Of a DNA stretch of 64,000 nt, positions 34,785 through 46,500 are shown in pieces. Within the stretch, counting starts at the first letter, position 1, and every line of letters starts with the position of its first letter. Made by a program: the position numbers and the translations under genes. Source of the DNA: Sophora flavescens (Eukaryota; Streptophyta; Magnoliopsida; Fabales; Fabaceae); the NCBI GenBank assembly GCA_030762895.1, contig CM061067.1, forward strand, positions 103,573,888-103,637,887, in the 5' to 3' direction. The notes beneath the pieces were generated by a model. That model was not told the DNA's origin and searched no databases. It was given only the letters and a program-made list of their open reading frames with translations.

Positions 34785-37777
34785 TTAATCCACACATATC
34801 ATGTTAAGATGCTTCCTAATAAAGATAAATATGTCCTCTGCAAGAGGTTTAGTAAAGATATCTGCCCATTGATGGTCAGTATCTACAAATTGAATATCAA
34901 ATACACCTTTTTGTGCATAGTCCCTAATAAAATGATGTTTAATCTCTATGTGCTTAGCTCTGGAATGCAAAATTGGATTCTTAGATGGATTTATTGCAGC
35001 AGTATTATCACACATAAGTGGAATACTACTTACAAACACATTGTAATCCTCCAATTGATGTTTGATCCAAAGAAATTGTGAGCAACAACTACAGCTGATA
35101 TATACTCAGCTTCAGCAGTTGATAAGGCAATGGTACTTTGTCTTTTGCTTGACCATGAGACAAGATTAGCTCCAATTAAGTGACATCCTCCACTAGTGCT
35201 TTTTCTTTCAATTCTATCTCCATCATAGTCAGCATCACAGAAACCAACTAATCTGTAATCTTCATTTTTCTTAAAGCACAAACCAAGATTAGTAGTACCT
35301 TTTAAATATCTAAAGATTCTCCAGGATCATATTGAAATCGAGCACACAAACATACACCGAACATAATATCAGGCCTAGACGTAGTAAGATATAAGAGAGA
35401 TCTTATCATACCACTATATACCTTTTGGTCTACCTTTTTCTCTTTATCATCTTTGTTCATATGGAAGTGGGGTGCATAGGAGAATTCATTGGCCTACAAT
35501 CATCCATCTTAAACTTCTTCAGAAGCTCTTTTGTATACTTAGTTTGGTGGATGATCATCTCGTCCAAGGTTTGTTTTACTTGAAGTCCAACGAAGAATTT
35601 GAGTTCTCCCATCATGCTCATTTCAAATTCTTTCAGCATTAACTTAGAGAATTCTTTGGATAAAGACTCATTAGTACCACCAAAAATAATATCATCAACA
35701 TATATTTGTACAACTATGAAATTAGACTTAATGGACTTTCTAAATAAGGTTGTGTCAACTTTTCCTCTATTGAATCCATTTTCCATAAGAAAGGAACTTA
35801 GTTTGTCATACCAAGCTCTAGGAGCTTGCTTAAGTCTGTACAAAGCTTTCTTAAGCTTATATACATGTTCAGGATGGGTTTCACACTCAAAACCCGGAGG
35901 TTGCATAACATAAACTTCTTCATTAATAAAGCCATTTAGAAAAGCACTTTTAACATCCATCTGAAAAAGTTTCAGTACAATCTATACCTTCTTCTTGAAA
36001 GAAACCTTGAGCAACAAGTCTTGCTTTGTTTCTTATTACCTTACCATTTTCATCAAGTTTGTTTCTGTAAACCCACTTTGTTCCAATCACTGAATTGTCT
36101 TTAGGCAGGGGAACCAGAGTCCAAACTTCACTTCTTTCAAGCTGATTGAGTTCTTCTTGCATAGCTAGAATCCAACCATCGTCCAGCAGAGCCTCATCTA
36201 CTGTCTTTAGTTCCAACTCAGAGACAAGTGCAGAAATATCTTGTTCACTGAAAGTTGATATGGTTCTTAGCTTGTCATTGGGATTTCCAATGATCTGATC
36301 TTGTGGATGATAATTCTTGAAGTACCAAGATTTTTGAACTGTATCATGTTGAGAAGTGGAAGTTTCTGGTTGTTGAGTGGGGTCATCTGCCTAATCATCA
36401 ACTTTTATCTCTGGTGAATCTTTTGGGATGTTTAGATCAAGATCTGTAAAAGCCTTCTCTAGCTCTGATAATTTCTTATCAGGATGTTTGTCATCAAACT
36501 TAACATGAATACTTTCCTCTACTATTAGAGTCCTATAATTATAAACTCTAAAGCCTTTAGATGTTTCAGAATATCCTAATAGTATTCCATTATCTGTTTT
36601 AGCATCAAACTTATCAAGTTGATCTTTAGTATTCAATATATAGCATTTACAACCAAAAGGGTGAAAATAAGATATGTTGGGTTTTCGTCATTTCCACAAT
36701 TCATAAGGAGTCTTATTCAGGATAGGTCTAATGTATATTATGTTCTGAATGTAGCAAGCAATATTAACAGCTTCAGCCCAGAAGTGTCTAGGGACAAAGT
36801 TGTCATTGAGCATAGTCATAGCCATCTCTTGAAGAGATCTGTTCTTTCTCACTACCACACCATTTTGCTGTGGTGTTCTAGGTATTGAGAAGTTACGAAG
36901 GATACCACTTTCTTCATAGAACTTATCAAATAGCTCATTTTCAAACTCTCCCCCATGGTCACTTCTGATTGAAGTGATACACATGCCTTTTTTCATTCTG
37001 TACATGTTTGCAGAATACATAAAAGACCGTGAAAGACTCATCCTTGTGAGTTAGGAACATAACCCATGTCCATCTAGTGTAGTCGTCTACTATGACAATA
37101 CCCTATTTCTTACCACTGACAGAGGCAGCCCTTATTGGACCAAAAAGATCAAGGTGTAGCAACTCTAGTGGTCTATTGGTACTAACAACATTTTTAGATT
37201 CAAAAGAACCTTTGACTTGTTTTCCCTTTTGACATGCATCACAGAGAGCATCAGATTTAAACTTAAGGTTTGGTAGCCCTCTCACGAGGTTATGCTTGGT
37301 TAGTTTTGAAATTAGTTTCAAGCTTGCAAGACCTAGCCTTTTGTGCCAAATCCATCGCTCATCTATAATGGACTCTAGACATAAGATATGTTGATTTGAG
37401 AGGTCCTCCAAGTTAATCTTATATAGATTGTATTACCTCTTAGCAATGAATAGAAGTGATCCGTCATCTTTATTGACAGTACACATGTTCTTATCAAAAG
37501 AAACTGCATATCCACTGTCACATGATTGACTTATGCTCAGCAGATTGTGCTTCAAGCCATTTTCTAAAAGAACATTATCAATGGAGGGAAAATGATGTTT
37601 ACCAATTTTACCTATACCAATGATCTTCCCTTTCTGATTTCCTCCAAAAGTGACCCAGTCACCATCTTTGGGCTTAAGGCTTTGGAACATAGACATTTCT
37701 CCCATCATGTGACGTGAGCAGCCACTGTCCAAGTACCAAGACATCTGTTTTCTTCTTGTTGTTAAGCAAATCTGCAA
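34785..37777 (-). pseudogene. copia pol: protease, integrase, reverse transcriptase, RNase H (dead)
   Basis: Domains in order. Protease with DSGCSRHM (37729). Gag_pre-integrs ERWIWHKRLGL, where the zinc His is replaced by Leu. Integrase with D (LLHLDLFGP) and D (RSDHGGEF), but Val at the D-X35-E glutamate (GVVVRKNR). RVT_2 with TKWVYRNKLDENG, MDVKSAFLNG and intact YVDDI (about 35690-35702). RNase H with CDADYDGD, TAEAEYI and CDNTAAI, ending IFTKPLAEDIF...MICVD. About 25 residues between ETF and FQMDVKSAF, the ARLEAIR region, are deleted. Stops near 37430 (CAA to TAA) and 37100 and several frame changes break it. It would have copied and integrated the element; it cannot now. Confidence 0.9.
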
Positions 37778-39387
37778 CAGGTATTATCATATCTTTAGGT
37801 ACCCAAACTGACTTGGGTCCTTTCTTATTAGTTGTCACTGGACGAGTATGCTTAGCATGTTTATTGTGTATGCATCTAGATGTAATATGTCCATTTTTTC
37901 CATACACTTTGCAAAAGGTGTTGGACGAGCTAGACTTAGCTTTAGCATATTTATCTGGAACTTTTGAAGCTCTATGCTGTGTATGTGGTTTTGACTTTTT
38001 GTCAGAGGCTTCTTGCTTTTCTTTATCATAACCAAGGCCAGATTTATCATGAGGTGACCTAGAGTACCTTAAAATGAGACTAAGCTTCTCTGAGCCACCT
38101 ACAAGCTTTGACAGAGAATCTGTCAGATATGTTACATCTTGTTTCAGTTGTGCAACTTCACAAGAAACATCAGGTTCACACTCTATTTTGTTAGCTAGAC
38201 TGGCATTCACTGATTTTAGTATGTCATTTTCATCTTTAAGGTTTTGTTTCTCAGTGCTGACCCTATCATATTCTCTAGACAATTTAGAAAATTTCTTTTT
38301 GAGACTCTTATATTCTCGTGATAGTATAGACGACTCATGCAGCAGTTCATCAAAAGCATTTTGAAGAGTGGACGGGTCAGAGTCCATTACCTCAGCATCA
38401 GTGTATTCAATTTCTGATGCAGTGTCTGCCATGAGACAGATATTTTCCTCTTCCTCAGCTTCATTTTCTTCATCTGATGAAGACAGATCAAGATCCTCCC
38501 GTGTAGCCATTAAGCATTTCTTCTTTTTGAAGAATTTCTTTTTATCCTTTAGATCAGGGTAGTCAAAGCACAAGGGTGGACCTTTTTCCTTGGAGTCTGA
38601 CTTCTCCTTGGAAAACTTTTGGTTGAATTGCTTCCTTCTGAAACCACCTTTCTTTCTCCACATATGTTGAATCTTCCTGGAGATGAAGGACAACTCATCC
38701 TTGTCTGATCCTTCATCGTTGTCAGAAGATCCAGACTCATCTGATGACTTGGCAACTTTGAGAACCTTTGATGAGATTTTCTTTTTCTGGATTTTCCTTC
38801 TTGATTAAGTTCAAGTTCATGAACCTTGAGATATCCAAGAAGCTCTTCCAAAGAGAGAGTATTCAGGTTTTTGGCTTCCTGAATAGCAGTAACTTTGGGT
38901 CTCCATTGCTTGGATAGACTTCTCAGGATTTTTATAACATGATCTCTATTTTCATAGAATTTTCCAAGAGATCTGAGACTGTTGGTGATGGTTTGGAATC
39001 TTCCAAACATTTGGTCTATTGTTTCATCTTCACCCATCTTGAACAGCTCATACTGATGAACCAGCATGCTGATCTTTGATTCCTTTACTTGTGAGGAACC
39101 CTCATGAGCTAGGGCAAGAGTATCCCAGATTTATTTAGCCGTATTGCAGCTGTGAACTTTGTCATGTTCATATCTGGTAATAGCACACATGAGATGGTGC
39201 TTAGCCTTCAGATTTAGCTGATGTTGGTTTTTTTGCTCTTGAGTCCATTGGGCTCTAGGAACAGTAGCTCCAGCTTCATCTATTGGCTCTGTGTAGACGG
39301 TTTCAATCAGCTCCCAAATATCTACATTCTGCGCATCCAAGAAGGCCATAATTCTCTTCTTCCAATAGCTTGTCCTTCTGCATCCAT
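37674..39387 (-). pseudogene. copia gag, SIRE type, frameshifted
   Basis: Predicted start is ATG at 39387 (MDAEGQ), soon shifted into the frame reading SYWKKRIMAFLDAQNVDIWELIE. A TAA stands near 39133, then the UBN2-like gag core LFKMGEDETIDQMFGRFQTITNSLRSLGK (38549-39067). After a frame change comes a long acidic/coiled-coil section (38693-37674; FDELLHESSILSREYKSLKKKFSKLSREYDRV). Both zinc knuckles are damaged. The first is shortened to CFDYPDLKDKKKFFKKK. The second reads CKVYGKNGHITSRC, with Tyr for the second Cys. The length and coiled coil match SIRE/Maximus gag. Confidence 0.85.
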
Positions 39388-39444
39388 GGTTGTTGGATCG
39401 TACTCCCTCAACACTTATTAGATGCTCAACCCTTTTGAGGATGA

Positions 39445-39456
39445 GCTCTGATACCA
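39445..39456 (-). other. primer-binding site (initiator Met tRNA) of copia element
   Basis: TGGTATCAGAGC on the minus strand, two bases from the 5' LTR end at 39459. Confidence 0.85.
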
Positions 39457-39458
39457 AT

Positions 39459-41102
39459 TGAAGTTGACACAGGCAAACACAAGAAGGGGGGTTGAATTGT
39501 GTTTGTTAATGATTTTCGAAAACAACCTTTAAAACTATTTTTGCACACAATAAGATTAAATCAGAAGCAAGCACAAAGAAATAGACCCCTTTTTAAAAAG
39601 CTTTAACAAAATCAATATCAAAACCCCTCGGTCAGTAAAAGCAAATAAAGCCGTAAGAGTTTAGGGATAGAATATTCACACAGGATGTTTATCCTGGTTC
39701 ACTCTCTTCCAACCAAAAGTTATGTCCAGACCCTTCTACTTGAAGGTTTTTCTCCACAATTTTCCAAATATATTACAACCAAGTATTCAACACCTCTCCA
39801 GGCTTACAAGTATTCCTTTCTTACCAAGCCTCTTCAGGCTCTAACACTAACAAAGAGATTTAACTTATGATCTTCTTAACTCACTGTGTGTGAGGATATG
39901 AAATTTTAAGATCAAATGAATATTTTCACAATATTCAAACTAAAGAATACAGACTCTTGCTTTTAAAGAAATATGAGTATGAATGATTGTTTATTGACAA
40001 AAGTTGAGCTAGGAAAACTTGTGCAGGCAAAAGTTGTTCTTCAGTAACTGAGGTCTTCTATTTATAGTGACCTTCTTCTTCACTTGTATTTCTTCATCAA
40101 TTATTTTGAATAGTCCCGTTTAGAGATAGCATTGAATGCATGATATCCGTTGTGACTGATAGCTTGATTGTGGTAATGCTAAATACTACTCTTGATTATC
40201 GAGATAGAATGAAATGGAGGCTCACTGCTCTGAGTATTGCAGCTTGAGAACTTGTTGTTCCTCCTTTGTGTACAATCCAGCTTTTTCCAGCCATAAAGTT
40301 GTCATCGTACAGATCGTTTTGCATTTTCTCATTGTATGATTCTGCTTTTTGCATTTCTTTGATGGTACTATGTTTCTTTTACAACAAGGTAAAACATTAA
40401 AGCAGGTAAAACAAATGTGAAGAACAAAAATTCTATTGAAATAAATATCAATCATTTGAAATAAATTCAAGAGATTCGAATTGCATTTATTCGTTCAAAG
40501 ATGGAGCTCGTCTACTTAAAAAACTGCGTCTACTTAGTTATATGTGAGACTAAGTCTGTTCATTATTTTTTTTTGCTCGTCTGCTGACGTGTCATATCCT
40601 CTCGTCTATCAAGTCTTTGGACTTTCTATACCTCAGTGAGTTATCATAATCTTCGTCTAGTGACGTGACACTTAGAGCTCGTCTACCTGATTATTTTATT
40701 TTTCAGTTCATTCAATTTTACTAATTATTCCCGTCTGCTGACGTGACAAGCTAGACACGTCTACTATCAAGTCTTTGGACTTGCTAAATCTAAGTAAGTT
40801 ATCTTAATTTTCGACTAGTGAACATTTAGTGCCTCGTCTACTTAAAGAAACCAGTCTACTCAATTAAATAAATAAATAACTTTACCAATATTAGAGCAGT
40901 CGTCTACAAGGGTGGACGCATATTTTTCTCAAGAAGTACAACAAAAACTTATCCCAAGTTTCCATAACTTATGTTATAAATATTCCTGCATAATTGAAAG
41001 CACATGTTAGATCTCAACTAACACTTTGCCAAGCAAATTTAATCCTTTTGTTAACATCAAAACGTAGAGATTATTTAAATCAAAACCACTTTGGTTCCAA
41101 CA
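39459..41102 (-). mobile_element. 5' LTR of copia element
   Basis: 1,644 bp, TGTTGGAACCAAAGTGG...CCTGTGTCAACTTCA on the element strand. It holds the ACGT-box cluster (40585-40748) and a clean TATA box (TATAAATAG, minus, 40059-40067). It is nearly identical to 28125-29776. Confidence 0.9.
40059..40067 (-). promoter_or_regulatory. TATA box of copia 5' LTR
   Basis: TATAAATAG on the minus strand, about 1.03 kb from the U3 start. The 3' LTR has a disrupted version (TAATAAATAG). Confidence 0.6.
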
Positions 41103-42060
41103 TGAAGTGTCTAATTGTTTCAAAAGGAGAAGGCTGCATGCAAGGAGGGGTAATTTGGTCCCAAAATGCTAGGACAAAGTTGGAAATACAACGAAAGGTC
41201 AAGGGTATTTTAGTGTTTTTGCTAGGTTAGCATTTAATGTCATTAATGAATCATTAATGCATTGGTGCTCATTAGGATGAGTCAAAGATAATGTGTGGAG
41301 AAGAATTGATGGGAGGTGTGGCTGCCTTTGCACCACATAAACTAACCTTGACTTGCCTTAACCATGGTTAAAATCTAACTAGAATAGGTTAGGTTAAGCT
41401 TAAGGGCATTTTACCTAAAAACTCATAACTATTAACATCAAATTTTTCATAAATTCTTGATGAGTCCTCCCATAGCTCAGCTCCTCAAATGTCCGGTTCC
41501 ATCTTTGCGGTTTCGTTTCTGATTCTGTCTGTTTCCCCATTAGGGTTTTAAGCCCGAATAAAAGCGTAATATTTCGTTTTTGATTGAAAATTTTCAAACT
41601 GACCAGACTCGTTGGAAATATGATTTAGTCATAACCCATTTCATTCACGAGTCAAAATTAGGTTTTCTGATCATTAAAATCTTACTGTTAGTGAAAACAC
41701 CGACTGTTTTCCGTTCGAACTTTTACCAAAATTCGTCAGAATAAACATAATATTTTATTTCTGATCATAAATTTGGAAAGTAGGATTCCTCACGGACAAA
41801 ATATAAAAGAATCTACAAATTTCAGTTTTGGGTCAAATTAGGGTTTTCTGCCTGTATAAAATTATACTGTCAGTAAAAAAAGCGCAGATCGGTTTCCGTC
41901 TGAGTTTTAAACCCAAATTTCACCGTAACCTTATACCATCAGATATAATAGGAATATGATTTTGTTTTATCAAAAATCATTTCCAAGGTCGCAGATAAAA
42001 ATATAAATAAATATATTTTTACCGTTAATATAGCGTAATTAAAAAAAACGGACTATTACA
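41103..42060 (-). mobile_element. solo LTR C, part nearer its 5' start
   Basis: The long-LTR family sequence resumes after the copia insertion and ends CGGACTATTACA, the reverse complement of TGTAATAGTCCG, a mutated TGTAACACCCCG start. Near 41630-41760 and 41820-41990 it carries two tandem-like blocks (ACGAGTCAAAATTAGG...CTGTTAGTGAAAA and TCAAATTAGGGTTTTC...CTGTCAGTAAAA) that match the LTR beginning of A and B. The CTCAC duplication follows. Confidence 0.8.
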
Positions 42061-42213
42061 CTCACAAACAGGTTCTTCTCTTTTTGACTTGGTTGCTCCC
42101 ACCTCTTCATCTTCCTTTTCATCAATTATTCCATCATCTTCATCATGCTCCATCAAGTCCCAAAACAAATAATCTAAAATACTATTGGGCAGTGATTGGG
42201 AAGTGAAGCCCAA
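42061..42213 (-). pseudogene. unknown open frame, N-terminal part (split by solo LTR)
   Basis: 51 codons rich in Asp and Glu (MEHDEDDGIIDEKEDEEVG) followed by KSKREEPVCE, running up to the solo LTR. After removal of the LTR and one CTCAC the frame joins 25778 downward with no stop, giving a frame of about 225 codons. The first 5 bases are the duplication itself (42061-42065). Function unknown. Confidence 0.5.
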
Positions 42214-42266
42214 AACAAAAATTGATGAAGATAGTGCCCATTTCAGTTATAAGGGCTTCCAGTTTC

Positions 42267-42365
42267 ATGGCAACAGAGAAGAAGGAGGAAGAACAAAGAA
42301 GAAGGCTTTGTGAATCGTCATGCCCTGATTTCATCTCTAATTACTACAATTTGAATTTTCTGAAG
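42267..42365 (+). CDS. candidate first exon of an unknown host gene
   Basis: ATG at 42267 opens 33 codons (MATEKKEEEQRRRLCESSCP...) ending in frame at AAG followed by GTAAGC, a strong plant 5' splice site. After the splice site the sequence turns T-rich, as in plant introns, until the gypsy element at 42633. I do not recognise the peptide, and no downstream exon is certain. A stretch reading LPNDFICDLLEVIAGL at about 57412-57461 could belong to such a gene, now separated by 15 kb of insertions. It could equally be chance. Confidence 0.35.
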
Positions 42366-42632
42366 GTAAGCACGTGAAAATCACGCCTTTTTTATTCCCT
42401 TATCTTTCTGTTGTTATATTTCACTTACTGATTAAATCAGATTAAAAGTCTTCGGAAATTTCCCATTATCCTACTTTAATTTGGTGTCGTGAAAGTTTAA
42501 TCAACCCTGATTTCGATCCCAACATGGGGTTAAGAGAATGTGTTTATAATTTATACCTGTATTTGTGATTTGGTTATTTTAGTTATTTGGACATTTTGAT
42601 GGTTTGTTTAATCAGTGTATTTGCATTACTGC

Positions 42633-43559
42633 TAATGACAACCAAATGGATAGGTTTCCTATTTGATGATCTTAGGTTGAATTTTCTAATTACAAAAACC
42701 AAGTCAGAATTGTGTTGTAAATTAAAAGGAAGGAAAGTAAGAAAATTGATGAAGGTAAGAGATGGATGGGGCCACAAACTATGGAGTTTGATGAGCCAAT
42801 GAAGTTCGCCACAAGAATCTTGGATTCTTGATAAGAACAAGATGGCTCAACTAAGAACCAAAGAGAAACAATATTTCTCACAAATGGATTTCAATCCAAA
42901 TTCAACATCCAAGTTATTATTTCATATGTTGTAGGCATGTTACATATACTTGTGGCTGCCAACTTTTGGCTTCCAAAAAGATACCATAACACCAACATAA
43001 CTATCCTAATCATGCCACTAAATGAATCACTTAACCCTCTTTAACTCAGCCACTAAATGGTGACTTATTACTCCCTCTCTATCATTATGTGGCTGCTACA
43101 CTTACTTCTCACATTAAAAGTGTAACCCCCCATAATCGCATAAAACATTAACATAACTAATATGAGTTTCTTTAGGCATGCAAGCCAAAGATTCCCTCCC
43201 AACTAAGACTACCAACTCGTGTACATCATGGAAGGAAGTGGACTTGACCCAAAAACAACACTTAGTAATTGGACCCACTCACATAACCCATTACACTTAT
43301 TGAATTTAAAAGAAAACAACTAATTGGGCCTTCTCTTCATGGTGCACGCCCCACTCTTCATGGATCCTCTAATTGGATGAGGTAAGTTACCAAATTGGGC
43401 TCCATGTCTTCATGACTTGCACTTGGGCTTGCTTCCATTAAAAGAACCACCACTTGAATTAGAGCTTGTTGGGCCTTTTTGGTTCTAGCTCTTGTCATGG
43501 GCCCACCAAGTCCTTGAATAGCTTCTTGATCCATGATGGTCTCCATTGGGCTCATATCA
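42633..43559 (-). mobile_element. 3' LTR of gypsy element D
   Basis: 927 bp, TAATGACAACCAAATGG (first bases mutated from TGATGACAAC) to GGGCTCATATCA. The first 200 bases of the element-strand LTR encode the C-terminus of pol. The adjoining PPT is GAATGAGGGGA on the element strand (43560-43572). Confidence 0.85.
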
Positions 43560-46500
43560 TCCCCTCATTCTTTAAGTGAATTCGACCTCGAATTGAAATC
43601 TTCATCACCTACATCAAAAAGAGATAAATCAGTCACATTGAAAGTTGCACTAATTCCACAATACTCACCAGGAAGATCTATCTTGTATGCATTATCATTG
43701 ATCTTGACCACCACTTGAAATGGCCTATCTCCTCTTAGTTGAAGCTTAGATTTTCTTTGGGAAGGAAACATTTCCTTTCTCGTGTGCACCCAAACCTAAT
43801 CTCCGGGTTCAAATACCACCTTCCTCCTCCCTTTGTTAGCTTGCCTAGCATAACTTTCTGTCCTCTTTTCAATTTGAGCCTTCACTTGCTTATGTAACTT
43901 ATTTACATAATCAGCCTTGGCCCTGCCATCTTTATGCTTTAAAATTGAAGAGTTAGGCAATGGCAATAAATCAAGAGGAGTTAAAGGGTTAAATCCATAA
44001 ACAATCTCAAAAGGAGAATATCGAGTAGCACTATGAACAACCCTATTATTATATGCAAATCCACATGAGGCAAACACTCCTCCCAAGACTTAATGTTCTT
44101 TTTAATTACAGCCCTTAGAAGGGAAGAAAGTGTCATATCCACCACCTCAGTTTACCCATCCGTTTGAGGATGGCAAGTAGTGGAGAAGAGAAGCTTTGTA
44201 CCTAGCTTTCCCCATAATGTCCTCCAAAAGTGACTTAGGAACTTGGTGTCCCTATCACTAACAATACTCATTGGAAGGCCATGGAGCCTTACCACTTCCT
44301 TAAAGAACAAATCAGCAACATGACAAGCATCATCAATTTTTTTGCATGGTATAAAATGTGACATTTTTGAAAATCTATCCACCACAACAAAAATTGAATC
44401 CTTGCCATTCCTTGTCCTAGGTAGTCCCACAACAAAAACCATTGACAAATCAATCCAAGGAAAATCAAGAATAGGTAAAGGAGTGTAAAGACCATGATGT
44501 ATCACTTTAGATTTTGACTTTTTACAAAGAATGCATTTTTCACAATATTTTTGCACATCATGTTTCATGTGTGACCAATGAAAATGCTCATGCAACATGT
44601 CTAAAGTCTTTTGAACCCCAAAATGCCCCATTAGGCCTCCTTCATGCACCTCTTTCAAAAGCAAATCCCTTATGGAACTCTTAGGCACACATAATCTCTT
44701 TTCTTTGAATAAAAACCTTTGGTGCCTAAAATATCCATCTTGGGCAGAATGCACAGAATTAGCATAGATATGAGAAAATTCTTTATCATGCTCATACAAT
44801 TATTTAATGCATTCAAGTCCAAACAATTTTGTCTCAAGGGTAGAAAGTAAAGTATACCTCTTTGAAAGTGCATTCGCCACAATGTTGGCCTTACCCTTTT
44901 TGTGCCTAACCACATATGGGAATTGTTCAAGAAACTCAACCCACTTTGCATGTCTCTTATTCAACTTTCCTTGTCCTTTCAAATACTTCAAGGACTCGTG
45001 ATCACTATGAATCACAAACTCTTTGGGAAAAAGATAATGTTGCCATGTTTGCAAAGGCCTCACTAAGGCATACAATTCCTTATCATAGGTGGGATAATTA
45101 AGGGCAGCTCCACTTAATTTCTCAATAAAATAAGCAATTGGATGCCCTTCTTGCATCAAAACAGCTCTAACACTAACATTAGAAGCATCATATTCAATCT
45201 CAAAAGATTTAGCAAAATTAGGCAAAACAAGTATTGGTGCATGAGTAAGTTTTTCCTTAAGCTCTTTAAATGCATGCTCTTGTTTCTCCCCCCATTTAAA
45301 CCCAACATTTTTCTTGACAATTTCATTAAGAGGTGCAGCCAAAGTACTTGAGTCCTTAATAAACCTCCTATAGAAACTAGCCAAACCATGAAAGCTCCTC
45401 AAATCACTCACATTTTTTGGGGTTGACCAATCTTGAATGGCCTTAATTTTCTCCTTATCAACATGGACCCCTTTAGCATTTACAACAAATCCAAGGAAAA
45501 TCACATGGTCCGTACAAAAAGTACACTTTTCCAAATTAGCATACAATTTTTCTTTTCTTAATACAAGCAAAACAACCCTTAAGTGTTCATGATGTTAATT
45601 TAAGCTTTTGCTATATATCAAGATATCATAAAAATACACCTCAACAAACTTGCCTAAAAATTCTCTTAAAACATGGTTCATAAGCCTCATGAAAGTGCTA
45701 GGTGCATTTGTTAAACTAAAAGGTATTACCAACCATTCATACAAACCATATTTAGTTTTAAAGACAGTTTTCCATTCATCCCCTTCCCTTATCCTAATTT
45801 GATGGTACCCACTTTTCAAATCAATTTTAGAAAACAAACAAGCACCATGCAATTCATCAAGCAAATCATCAAGTCTAGGGATATGATATCTATACTTTAT
45901 TGTGATGTTGTTCACAGCCCTACAATCTATGCACATCCTCCAAGTCCCATCCTTTTTAGGCACTAAGATAACCGGGACAGCACATGGACTCAAGCTCTCT
46001 TGCACCCATCCTTTTTGCATCAACTCCTCCACTTGTTTTTGAATTTCTTTGATCTCTTGAGGATTACTCCTATAGGCTGGCCTATTGGGTAAGGATACAC
46101 CCGGAATGAGATCAATATGGTGCTCAATCCCCCTTAAAGGAGGTAGGCCATGTGGCACTTCCTTTGGGAACACTCACCAAATTCCTGCAAAATAATTTCA
46201 ACACCACTAGGCAAAGAGAGTTCATTAGGAACATTAGCATTCAAACAAAATCCCCTACAATAGAGCATGTATAGGGGCTGCTTTGAAAACAAAGAACTCT
46301 TCACCTCACTTTTTGATACAAAATAGCTCTCTTTTATCTTTTTTTCCTCTATATTTTTCTCACTTTTTTTCTCTTGATTCTTTTTCACTTTTTCTTCACT
46401 TTTCTTTTCACTCTTTTTTTCACACTCTCTTTCTTTTCTTTCTTGCTCTCTCTTTTCTCTCATCTTTAGTTGATCCTCACTAACTTCTTTTGGAGACAAA

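Larger units (their letters stand above)
28125..41102 (-). mobile_element. SIRE/Maximus-like Ty1/copia retrotransposon, 12,978 bp, inactive
   Basis: Full-length minus-strand element: 5' LTR 39459-41102, primer site 39445-39456, gag, protease, integrase, reverse transcriptase and RNase H (39387-34785), a long post-pol region with extra frames (34.4-29.8 kb), PPT 29777-29790, and 3' LTR 28125-29776. LTR ends are TGTTGGAACC and CAACTTCA. Flanks are TGAAA (28120-28124) and TGAAG (41103-41107), an imperfect 5-bp duplication. Great length, gag with coiled coil, domain order PR-IN-RT-RH and extra downstream frames point to the SIRE/Maximus lineage. It inserted into solo LTR C and itself received a gypsy solo LTR (31411-32493). 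Many stops and frameshifts make it inactive. Confidence 0.9.
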
